A stretch of DNA of 21,897 nucleotides from an uncultured Oscillospiraceae bacterium (GTDB taxonomy: Bacteria; Bacillota; Clostridia; Oscillospirales; Ruminococcaceae), in NCBI GenBank assembly GCA_934462925.1, contig CAKSIT010000026.1, forward strand, positions 1 through 21,897, read 5' to 3'. Both the position numbers and the translations under genes were made by a program. Shown one piece after another: positions 1 through 5,967 of this stretch (positions within the stretch are counted from its first letter, which is position 1; each line of letters opens with the position of its first letter). The notes under the pieces were generated by a model. That model was given only the letters and a program-made list of their open reading frames with translations. It made no database searches and was not told where the DNA came from.

Positions 1-93
1 CTTGATTACTCTGTTCAATATTTCTAATGGATCTCCTAACTGACTTAGCAGCTCTAATCTGTTTTCTTCATCAAATATTGTTTTCTGTTTCAT
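1..93 (-). CDS. IS5-like transposase, N-terminal fragment (runs off left edge)
   Basis: Reading the minus strand from the ATG at 93 gives 31 codons open to the window edge. They begin MKQKTIFDEENRLELL and continue through SQLGDPLEILNRVIK. The FDE-x-RLE-x-LS-x-LGDPLE-x-LN pattern is typical of the N-terminus of IS5-family DDE transposases; this is recalled from the family, not searched. An AAGG sits only a few bases before the start and a TATAAT-like sequence lies just upstream. Base composition is clearly more A/T-rich than the genes to the right, as expected of a mobile element. The catalytic DDE domain lies outside the window, so intactness cannot be judged. The upstream end of the element is probably near 131-150. 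Confidence 0.5.
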   Translation of the reverse strand, partial: MKQKTIFDEENRLELLSQLGDPLEILNRVIK

Positions 94-130
94 TTCCTTA
101 TTATATCACTTTTTTCTTCTTTTTCATAGG

Positions 131-141
131 GGTTTTTAGAG
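131..141 (-). repeat. Possible IS terminal repeat core (CTCTAAAAACC)
   Basis: On the minus strand this reads CTCTAAAAACC followed by CCTATGA, about 40 bases upstream of the transposase start, where an IS terminal inverted repeat would be expected. The same 11-mer followed by TCATATGA occurs at 5401-5419 on the plus strand. The element's other end is outside the window, so the assignment is tentative. Confidence 0.25.
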
Positions 142-167
142 GTTACCATACCATATTTACGAAAAAA

Positions 168-228
168 AGCCCAGCTTTCGCTGGACTTTTTCGACAGACT
201 GGCAGGCGCATTCTTATAATGCACCTGC
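168..228 (-). terminator. Two-hairpin terminator of the GH5 gene
   Basis: Past the GH5 stop, the minus strand first forms a hairpin of 203-212 with 218-227 (loop 213-217). It then carries the linker CAGTCTGTCGAAAAA (201-187), then a second hairpin of 180-187 with 168-175 with a GAAA loop, followed by a run of seven T. Each stem has one position that is a G-U wobble in minus-strand RNA but a C-A mismatch in plus-strand RNA. This argues that it works on the minus strand. The same layout recurs at 21794-21860. Confidence 0.8.
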
Positions 229-252
229 TTATTGTATTTATCGCTGCTTCAA

Positions 253-1284
253 TTACCGTTTCAGATATTTTACGATCTCATCTGCGATATCCGCGCGGCA
301 TTCGTCAACTATTCCGAAATCCTTTGCCTTATAGTTCCACGCAGCTCTTCCGAAGCCGAACTCGTCAAACACGGCATGGATATCGTCATACCAGCGGAGC
401 AGGTCAGCGCCGCCCACCTTGTCGATAACACCATATTCCCCGCAGTACACCGGGACGTTCATTTTCTTGCCGACATCAGCGGCAACCTGCATTTCCGCTT
501 CCATGAAACGGCGGTCTACTATATCTATGGGGTAATTCTCGTAAGCCTGCGCGAGATCCGGACCAATGAATTTAAGGGACTTTTCATAATACTCTCTTGT
601 TGGACCGGGATAGCTTATCTCACACTCGTCCGTCATTTTATCTATCCAGTGCGCTTTCTGATGCGTGAACACCAGCGGATTGTAGTAGTGGAAATTGAAC
701 ACTATATGCTCGTCGCACGGCTTGTCAAGCAGCGTCAGACCGAAAATGCCGTTCTGATAAATACCGCCGATGAGCACGAAATTCTCTGAAGCGTACCTGC
801 GTATCTCGGTTATCGTGCGTGCGGCGATACGGTTCCATATCTCTGCAAAGCGGCGCTCGGTTATCTCGTTTAGCAGTTCAAACGCAACGTCGTTTCTGCC
901 GCCGAAGCGCTTTGCAATGCGGCTCCAGAGGTTCACGAAAATATCCTGATAGCGCTGATTCTCAAAGAACCCGGATTCCTGCTCGCCTTTGTCAAACGAA
1001 AATCCCATAGTCTTATGCAGGTCGAGAATTATATTAAGCCCGTGCGCCCTGCACCAGTCCGCGCAGCGGCCGAGCAGCTTCAGTCCGCTATCCAGTACGT
1101 TGCCGTTTTCGTCAAGAATTATGTTGTAGTCAAACGGCAGGCGCACATGGTCGCAGCCCCACGAAGCTATTTTTGCGATATCCGATTCGGTAATAAAGCT
1201 CTCGATATGCTCTTTTTCGTAGCCACACTGGGATAGCCAGCCTCCGAGGTCAACGCCGTTCCTGTATCCCTTGAATTCGTTCAT
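253..1284 (-). CDS. GH5-family endoglucanase, cytoplasmic
   Basis: This 343-residue protein fits a single glycoside hydrolase family 5 TIM barrel. The predicted acid/base is E140 in LLNEI and the nucleophile is E283 in YCGEYGV. Supporting family residues are R48 (VRLP), H90 (LDLH), H199 (FHYY) and W316 near the end. The start is ATG at 1284, directly after the GH16 stop with two bases between, so the genes are translated as a unit. There is no signal peptide, membrane segment or binding module, so the enzyme should act inside the cell, probably on imported beta-gluco-oligosaccharides. Exact specificity (cellulase, lichenase, mannanase or exo-glucanase) cannot be read from the sequence. A two-hairpin terminator follows at 168-228. 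Confidence 0.88.
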   Translation of the reverse strand: MNEFKGYRNGVDLGGWLSQCGYEKEHIESFITESDIAKIASWGCDHVRLPFDYNIILDENGNVLDSGLKLLGRCADWCRAHGLNIILDLHKTMGFSFDKGEQESGFFENQRYQDIFVNLWSRIAKRFGGRNDVAFELLNEITERRFAEIWNRIAARTITEIRRYASENFVLIGGIYQNGIFGLTLLDKPCDEHIVFNFHYYNPLVFTHQKAHWIDKMTDECEISYPGPTREYYEKSLKFIGPDLAQAYENYPIDIVDRRFMEAEMQVAADVGKKMNVPVYCGEYGVIDKVGGADLLRWYDDIHAVFDEFGFGRAAWNYKAKDFGIVDECRADIADEIVKYLKR

Positions 1285-1286
1285 TT

Positions 1287-2096
1287 TCAGCCCTCCTCTG
1301 CCGCTGTGAAGTCCACGGACTTATATTCTGCGGTAATCGGAACCGTGCCGTCAAACGCGTTCAGCCAGCCGTCAACGCCTGTTCCCGGCCATACGTTCAT
1401 CATTATCTTGCCGGGGGTGGAGGGAATATTCTCTGTCGCCGTGTAGACCGCCTCGCCGTCAACGTACCATGTGATGCTGTCCGCCTGCCAGTCGAAACCG
1501 TAAGTATGGAACTCCTCGGAAGCATCAAAGCCGAGGTCGTACAGAAATTCGTGATTTCCCTTGCTGTCGGTGAAGTAGTTGAACTGCACCTTTGTGGTGT
1601 CCTTGCCGAGAAACTCAATGTCTATCTCGTCCCACGGGTTGTTGTCCGAGGGTCCCGTATAGGTGAAGAACGAGCTTACCACGCCATCGTTCTTTATCGG
1701 CTTCATAACAACTTCATACATACCGTAGCCGTAGAAATCCCGGGAGCGGAACTCCGCGCCGGAATAGGGCGGCTTGTCCAGCAGATCCTTATCAATAGTA
1801 AGCTTCATTGAGCCGTCGGAAATACTGCCATTGTCCTTGCGCCATGTGCAGTTGAACATCGAACCGTTCGACCAGCCGTCCGAAAACTCGAATTTCTCGC
1901 TCACATCGTCGTAGGTTCCGGTGAGGTCTGCGAGTACGCTGCTTTCAGCCGGGGCTTCAGTTGTTTCTGCCATGGAAGCTGTCACCTCCGAAGTCTGCGA
2001 TGATTTCTCTGCGGAGGAAGCGCCGTTATTCGCGGAACAGCCGCAGAGTGCGACAGTTCCTGCAATGAGCATAACGCTGATAATGTGTTTTTTCAT
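1287..2096 (-). CDS. GH16 beta-glucanase (lichenase) lipoprotein
   Basis: The 269-residue protein begins with a lipoprotein signal ([13 protein letters not shown]...) ending in LCGC, with C20 as the lipidated cysteine. A Ser/Ala/Glu-rich linker follows to about residue 60. The GH16 jelly-roll domain spans roughly 62-265. The catalytic DEIDIEF motif lies at 156-162, with E157 as nucleophile and E161 as acid/base. The [13 protein letters not shown] stretch (233-245) is typical of bacterial lichenases (EC 3.2.1.73), which cut beta-1,3-1,4-glucans. It should be tethered to the outer face of the membrane. The AAAGGA ribosome site is rather far (12 bases) from the ATG at 2096. The gene is co-oriented with the AraC gene upstream and the GH5 gene downstream, so the three probably form one regulated unit. 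Confidence 0.9.
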   Translation of the reverse strand: MKKHIISVMLIAGTVALCGCSANNGASSAEKSSQTSEVTASMAETTEAPAESSVLADLTGTYDDVSEKFEFSDGWSNGSMFNCTWRKDNGSISDGSMKLTIDKDLLDKPPYSGAEFRSRDFYGYGMYEVVMKPIKNDGVVSSFFTYTGPSDNNPWDEIDIEFLGKDTTKVQFNYFTDSKGNHEFLYDLGFDASEEFHTYGFDWQADSITWYVDGEAVYTATENIPSTPGKIMMNVWPGTGVDGWLNAFDGTVPITAEYKSVDFTAAEEG

Positions 2097-2168
2097 AATA
2101 TATCACGTTCCTTTCTGAGGTCTGGGAGTTCTGCCTTGTATCTTGATTTTAGCATAAAATCCCGCGCG

Positions 2169-2197
2169 ATTATATTACGATACGCATAAAAATATCA
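2169..2197 (-). promoter_or_regulatory. Possible promoter for GH16-GH5
   Basis: In the 112-base gap between the AraC stop and the GH16 start, the minus strand carries TATAAT (2174-2169). The hexamer 17 bases upstream is TGATAT, a poor -35. No terminator separates the genes, so read-through from the araC promoter is also possible. A weak -35 would fit an activator-dependent promoter, but this is inference. Confidence 0.3.
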
Positions 2198-2208
2198 CGT
2201 TTTTAGTT

Positions 2209-2970
2209 TTATTTTATTTCCACTCCGGCTTTCATTCCGGAAGACGAATGATAGTACTTTTCGCGGTACTGCTTCGGCGTGAGCCCGGTTTCCTCGCGGA
2301 ATTTCTGAATAAAATGGCTGTGGGAGCTGAACGCCAGGAAATTCCCGACGTCCACCGCTTCATACCGGGAATATTTCAGCATCTGGCAGGCGGCGTCTAT
2401 CTTTTTTTTCAATATATAACGGTTAAGCGTCAGTCCGGTTTCCAAGCGGAACAGTTTTGAAAGGTACTGTACCGAAAGTCCGAGCTCATCCGCAATATCG
2501 CTCACCATCAGCTTTTCGTGCAGGTGGTCGTAGACGTATTCCATGCATTTCGTGACCTGATAGCAGTAGCTGCTGCCATTTTTCAGCTTCGCCATACGCT
2601 CGGTGAAATCCGTGATAAGTTCGGAATGTATCGCGTTTATCTCCTCTGCGGAAGCCGCAAGGTCTGCTTTCCTTATATACAGGTCGCTGAGATTATAAGC
2701 GGTTTCGCGCTCCATTCCGCCCTCAACGCAGAAACGCGTGATGAACGATACAGTTATAACAAGGTGGTATTTCAGATTACGCAGGCGGTCGGTGGAAAGC
2801 ACGCCGAAACCCTCCCCGCCAAGCGGCGTGGAAAGCGTTCTTGCGGCGTCCATGTCGCCGCGCTTTACCGCCTCGTAGAAACGCATTTCGTTCTCTACCG
2901 GAGTGTGGGTCATGGAGTTTTCGCGCATTTCAAATTCTATGCGCGACAGTTCTTTGTGTAGTTCGCTCAT
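2209..2970 (-). CDS. AraC-family transcriptional regulator
   Basis: The 253-residue protein has a C-terminal double helix-turn-helix of the AraC/XylS type at about 143-238. The first helix-turn-helix is in VSDIADELGLSVQYLSKLF and the second ends in FREETGLTPKQYREKY. The N-terminal 130 residues are helical and include the LRNLKYHLVI and GGMERETAYNLSDLYI segments common to a clade of Firmicutes AraC proteins. This half lacks a recognisable sugar-binding cupin. The start at 2970 has AAGGAG eight bases upstream and a strong promoter at 3009-3037. The gene sits between the GH16/GH5 pair and the divergent anchored-protein gene, so it is the obvious local regulator of the beta-glucan locus. Its ligand is unknown. 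Confidence 0.9.
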   Translation of the reverse strand: MSELHKELSRIEFEMRENSMTHTPVENEMRFYEAVKRGDMDAARTLSTPLGGEGFGVLSTDRLRNLKYHLVITVSFITRFCVEGGMERETAYNLSDLYIRKADLAASAEEINAIHSELITDFTERMAKLKNGSSYCYQVTKCMEYVYDHLHEKLMVSDIADELGLSVQYLSKLFRLETGLTLNRYILKKKIDAACQMLKYSRYEAVDVGNFLAFSSHSHFIQKFREETGLTPKQYREKYYHSSSGMKAGVEIK

Positions 2971-3008
2971 GGCAGTTCTCCTTTTTATAAGATAGTATCA
3001 TTGAATAT

Positions 3009-3037
3009 ATTATACAAAAAAATCTCACGTCCGTCAA
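3009..3037 (-). promoter_or_regulatory. Sigma-A promoter of the AraC gene
   Basis: The minus strand carries TTGACG (3037-3032), a 17-base spacer and TATAAT (3014-3009), only one base from consensus. It lies 39 bases upstream of the AraC start. The -35 overlaps one arm of an inverted repeat, CGTCA (3032-3036) with TGACG (3053-3057), which could be an operator between the divergent genes; this last point is speculative. Confidence 0.7.
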
Positions 3038-3078
3038 GCATTTCGGATAAACTGACGATACAAAAGTTAAATTTCTGA

Positions 3079-3107
3079 TATAACGCAGGTTAAGTAAATG
3101 CTATAAT
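3079..3107 (+). promoter_or_regulatory. Extended -10 promoter of the anchored-protein gene
   Basis: TGCTATAAT (3099-3107) is a perfect extended -10. The hexamer at the -35 position (3079-3084, TATAAC) is poor. This combination suggests dependence on the TG extension and perhaps on the adjacent AraC activator. The predicted start site near 3114 leaves a leader of about 70 bases. The 16-mer TAAATGCTATAATAAA (3095-3110) recurs exactly at 5785-5800. Confidence 0.6.
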
Positions 3108-3185
3108 AAAGACATCAAAGGGACGGACAGCCGAAAAATACGGCAGTCTGCACAACAAAAACGCAATCTGAAAGGAAGAATCACC

Positions 3186-3809
3186 ATGAAAAAGTTTATC
3201 TCCGTTATTACCGCCGCTGCCGCAGTTGCAGCCATCTCCGCTACCGCAGGCGCTTACTCCATCAACAAGAACCTTGGCTTCGGCTGGAGCGAAAGCGTGA
3301 CCATCGGCGCTGAGGAATTCGCAGACGTTACTCCCGACACCACAGTCACTATCACCTACAACGTAAACGAGAGCCTCGCTGACATGGACGGTCAGAACTA
3401 CTGGTGCATCAAGCCCATGGTGAACGACGCTGGCTGGCCTTTCATCAGCACCCTGAACGGCGCAGTTCTTTCAGAGGGCGGCGACAGCTACACGCTTGAG
3501 ATGGACAGCTCCTCCATGAGCTTCACTATCCCTGCCGACCAGCTTGAGCTTCTCCAGAATGCAGGCATGGCGATTATGGGTCACGGCATAGAACTGCTTG
3601 AGATGACATTCTCCGATGAGCCTGTTGCCGCTCCCGCAGAGAGCGCAGAAACTCCCGCTGATGCCGAGACTCCCGCAGTGGATTCCGCAGCCGCTGAATC
3701 TACTGCTCCCGCAAAGGGCAATCCCGACACCGGAGTTTCCGGAATTGCAGCAGTAGCAGGCGCGGCAATTATCGCAGCCGGTGTACTTTTCGCAAGCAGA
3801 AGAAAGTAA
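3186..3809 (+). CDS. Secreted NPDTG-anchored surface protein, CBM-like
   Basis: The 207-residue protein has a Sec signal peptide (residues 1-23, cleavage probably after AGA). A compact Trp-containing, beta-rich region covers about 28-143 with W34, W73 and W84. An Ala/Pro/Glu-rich linker (145-176) leads to a C-terminal sorting signal: NPDTG (179-183), a hydrophobic stretch and a terminal SRRK. NPxTG-type motifs are used by sortases in Clostridia. The central region lacks catalytic motifs. Its size, spaced aromatics and place beside glucanase genes suggest a carbohydrate-binding module, but I do not recognise the family. Codons are strongly biased to AAC, GAC, TTC and GGC, suggesting high expression. 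GAAAGGA precedes the ATG. The solute-binding lipoprotein gene follows 26 bases downstream. Confidence 0.75.
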   Translation: MKKFISVITAAAAVAAISATAGAYSINKNLGFGWSESVTIGAEEFADVTPDTTVTITYNVNESLADMDGQNYWCIKPMVNDAGWPFISTLNGAVLSEGGDSYTLEMDSSSMSFTIPADQLELLQNAGMAIMGHGIELLEMTFSDEPVAAPAESAETPADAETPAVDSAAAESTAPAKGNPDTGVSGIAAVAGAAIIAAGVLFASRRK

Positions 3810-3835
3810 TTCCGTTTATGAAAGGAATGAGCAGG

Positions 3836-5260
3836 ATGAAAAACATCACAAAAATCACAGCGGCGGCGCTTGCGATTTGCTCCGTGCTTGCAGTTACGGG
3901 CTGCGAAGAGCAGCAGGCGGCAAGTGGTCCGAATTCCTCCACCTCTCCGGTGCAGGTGGCTTCTTCGGCTGCTACGGCAACCATGAACAAGGAGGACGCG
4001 GACAAAATTGCGGAAATCGACATCGGCGCTGAAAAGCTGGAAAACGGCGTTGTAAAGTTCCTCTCATCATGGGATTTAAACCCCGCAGAGGGTCAGCCGA
4101 TAGCACCCGCTTTGGAGATGTTCCAGAGCCAGTTCGGCGGCAGGATAGAAGATATCAACACTACATGGGACAATCGCTACGACAAGCTTGCGGTGCTGGT
4201 GCAGGCGGACGATTCCCCGGATATGTTCAGCGCAGGCGACATGGACGTATTCCCCAAGGGCGCAATCAGTGGAATGTTCGAACCGCTTGATGATTACGTT
4301 GATTTCAGCAGCGAGCTGTGGGCACCCATGAGCGCGGTAAACGAGCAGTTTGCGTTCAACGGAAGCCACTATGTAGGCGCTATTGATGTAGAGAGCGACT
4401 GCGTGATGTACTACAACAAGAACACTATCCGCGACAATTCCCTTGAGGACCCGGCAGAGCTCCTTAAAGAGGGCAGGTGGACATGGGACGCATTATGGGA
4501 AATGATGACAGCGTTCTGCGATGTTGAAGCCGAGAAATATGCTACTGACGGCTGGTGGTTCGAGGGTGGATTTTCCCTTACGACAGGCGTTCCTTATGTC
4601 GGCATGAGCGATGGAAAAATCGTGCAGAACCTCGACAACGCATTGCTCGAAAAGGCGCAGACATTCATGCTGAACATGAACACCAACAATCTCCAGTTCC
4701 CTAAGGCGCAGTACAACTGGCAGGTTCAGCCGAAGCGTATTGCAGACGGAAAGACCCTGTTCTATCCCGTAGGCCTGTACGCAATGTACCCCTACAACAA
4801 TTACATTCAGGATTTCGCAAACAATCAGGAAGATGTAATGTTCGTTCCCATGCCCAAATGCGATGACGCCGACGAATATTATCTGCCTGCAAGAGTTTCC
4901 GGATTCTCGCTGGTAAAGGGCGCGAAGAATCCCGAGGGCGTAGCCGCTTATCTTAACTGCGCAATGGCTACCCGCGACAGCGAAGCGGCTGTCGAGATTG
5001 GAAAGCGCCAGGCATTTGAGGAGTACAACTGGACGCAGGAGCAGTGGGATATGTACCGCCTTGTAAACCAGATGACCGCTGAACACCCTGTTATTGAGAT
5101 GTACAACGCAGTTTCCTCCAACGTAGCCGACCTCGTCAACAACCCGATGAAGGAATCCTACAACAACGGCGCAAGCTGGACCCAGACCCGTGAAACTATC
5201 CGCGCGGCAGTCCAGGCGGAACTTGATTCGGCTAACGAAAAGCTCGCTGAAAAGAGCTGA
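3836..5260 (+). CDS. ABC sugar solute-binding lipoprotein, family 1
   Basis: From the ATG at 3836 the product is 474 residues. It opens with a lipoprotein signal (MKNITKITAAALAICS) ending in VTGC, with C23 lipidated. An in-frame ATG at 3818 is less likely, because AAAGGA at 3821-3826 lies nine bases before 3836 and fits it as ribosome site. The mature part has family 1 extracellular solute-binding features: a DSPDMFSAGD segment, an early MYYNKNT motif, a WTWDALWEM segment, and a C-terminal VKGAKNPEGVAAYLNCAM helix. Aromatic residues are plentiful, as in oligosaccharide binders. It should deliver sugars to an importer, but no permease or ATPase gene is adjacent. It therefore either shares a transporter encoded elsewhere or acts only as a surface binder. 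Confidence 0.82.
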   Translation: MKNITKITAAALAICSVLAVTGCEEQQAASGPNSSTSPVQVASSAATATMNKEDADKIAEIDIGAEKLENGVVKFLSSWDLNPAEGQPIAPALEMFQSQFGGRIEDINTTWDNRYDKLAVLVQADDSPDMFSAGDMDVFPKGAISGMFEPLDDYVDFSSELWAPMSAVNEQFAFNGSHYVGAIDVESDCVMYYNKNTIRDNSLEDPAELLKEGRWTWDALWEMMTAFCDVEAEKYATDGWWFEGGFSLTTGVPYVGMSDGKIVQNLDNALLEKAQTFMLNMNTNNLQFPKAQYNWQVQPKRIADGKTLFYPVGLYAMYPYNNYIQDFANNQEDVMFVPMPKCDDADEYYLPARVSGFSLVKGAKNPEGVAAYLNCAMATRDSEAAVEIGKRQAFEEYNWTQEQWDMYRLVNQMTAEHPVIEMYNAVSSNVADLVNNPMKESYNNGASWTQTRETIRAAVQAELDSANEKLAEKS

Positions 5261-5287
5261 TGATTCAGCCATAACAAAATAGGTTCA

Positions 5288-5318
5288 GAATGAGTCCGGT
5301 TAAATGCCGGGCTCATTC
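5288..5318 (+). terminator. Hairpin after the solute-binding protein gene
   Basis: A 12-bp stem (5288-5299 with 5307-5318, one T-G wobble) with a seven-base loop starts 28 bases after the stop codon. The bases that follow (TCGCATCCTT) are not a clean T run, so it may be a weak terminator or an RNA 3' end stabiliser. Confidence 0.6.
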
Positions 5319-5400
5319 GCATCCTTATGGGAACATGGCAGCTTGATGGTTCGTAAGCGTATCAGATTGAAAAGACGGGAATCGTATTACAGCTGGTCGT

Positions 5401-5419
5401 CTCTAAAAACCTCATATGA
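5401..5419 (+). repeat. Isolated sequence resembling the left IS end
   Basis: CTCTAAAAACC followed by TCATATGA repeats the sequence at 131-141 (minus strand, CTCTAAAAACC then CCTATGA). No transposase fragment lies beside it. It may be a solo remnant or a chance match. Confidence 0.2.
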
Positions 5420-5474
5420 GCGAAAATGTATAGTGCGCGCCATTTTCCCTTTTCAAACCGTTTTTTAAAAGTGC

Positions 5475-5620
5475 CCCTATGTAACAGGGTGATAAGTTTG
5501 GCTCTTGTCAACTGGCTGCGCTAAGCCCTTTATAACGGTGGGCAACATTTATCAGACAGCGTTGCCATTGACTTCTTGCGCAGTTGCGGTTGAGGAAGCT
5601 CTCAAGGGCTGATAACACCA
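5475..5620 (+). ncRNA. Rod-shaped structured RNA candidate (6S-like?)
   Basis: This protein-free stretch folds by hand into one long rod. The pairs are 5488-5491 with 5616-5619; 5500-5507 with 5603-5610 (8 bp); 5508-5512 with 5589-5593; 5516-5521 with 5578-5583; and a terminal hairpin of 5541-5546 with 5561-5566. The two wobbles in the 8-bp helix would be mismatches on the other strand, so the plus strand is favoured. A 9-base bulge (5594-5602) and a large asymmetric internal loop (5522-5540 opposite 5567-5577) interrupt the rod. Two strong hairpins follow within 100 bases. Length and architecture recall 6S RNA, which binds the RNA polymerase holoenzyme, but I could not match conserved 6S bases. 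The promoter was not found. Confidence 0.42.
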
Positions 5621-5635
5621 CGCAATAACAAAAAG

Positions 5636-5668
5636 AATACGGCGGTGGGCAATGCTCGCCGCCGTATT
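5636..5668 (+). terminator. Long hairpin downstream of the RNA candidate
   Basis: The stem pairs 5636-5645 with 5659-5668 perfectly and continues inward through 5646-5650 with 5654-5658, using two wobbles that favour the plus strand. The loop is AAT. It is followed by TATTGT, so the T run is weak. It probably ends or caps the structured RNA upstream. Confidence 0.6.
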
Positions 5669-5690
5669 TATTGTCATAAAAAGTGCGCGA

Positions 5691-5717
5691 AAGCGGCGGC
5701 TATATCGGCTGCCGCTT
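5691..5717 (+). terminator. Second hairpin, terminator-like
   Basis: The stem pairs 5691-5700 with 5708-5717, with one G-U wobble on the plus strand and a seven-base loop, followed by CGTTTTA. Together with 5636-5668 it forms a tandem pair that insulates the downstream SPFH operon promoter. Confidence 0.6.
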
Positions 5718-5768
5718 CGTTTTATCGTGCTATTATTAAGATATTACCTAAAATGTCCCGTTTTTTTG

Positions 5769-5797
5769 TTGACAAAGACTTACATAAATGCTATAAT
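5769..5797 (+). promoter_or_regulatory. Consensus sigma-A promoter of the SPFH operon
   Basis: TTGACA (5769-5774), a 17-base spacer and TATAAT (5792-5797) match consensus exactly, and TG at 5789-5790 adds an extended -10. The predicted start near 5804 leaves a leader of about 160 bases before the SPFH start. Such a promoter predicts strong, largely constitutive expression unless it is repressed or attenuated in the leader. Confidence 0.85.
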
Positions 5798-5930
5798 AAA
5801 TTGAGAAATGCGACTTTTTTCACCTATAACATAGCAAATTATCTTTTTTTAGCACACTTTATGTACTGTATTCTAGTCGGCGCAGACCGATAAAATGTTG
5901 CATGACTGCCTGTAGTTCACAGCTTACAGA

Positions 5931-5944
5931 CCTGCCGCGGCAGG
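5931..5944 (+). promoter_or_regulatory. 14-bp perfect palindrome in the SPFH leader
   Basis: CCTGCCGCGGCAGG is identical to its reverse complement and lies 24 bases before the SPFH start codon, just ahead of the ribosome site. A short stem, CTGTA...TACAG, lies immediately before it. It could be a dimeric operator or an RNA element near the ribosome site. I know of no regulator with this site. Confidence 0.4.
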
Positions 5945-5967
5945 CCGCAAATAAAGGAGGAAACACT

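Noticed and set aside
5645..5893. Small protein gene in the 5645-5893 stretch
   Set aside because: The open frame runs through two hairpins and the consensus promoter and has no ribosome site.
5902..5967. Upstream in-frame start for the SPFH gene
   Set aside because: It lacks a ribosome site and crosses the palindrome. The ATG at 5968 has AAAGGAGG, and MALIDVVEW is the family-like N-terminus.
5804..5967. Riboswitch in the SPFH leader
   Set aside because: The leader is about 160 bases, but I could not find conserved riboswitch cores or an attenuator with alternative pairing; only a short stem and the palindrome are visible.
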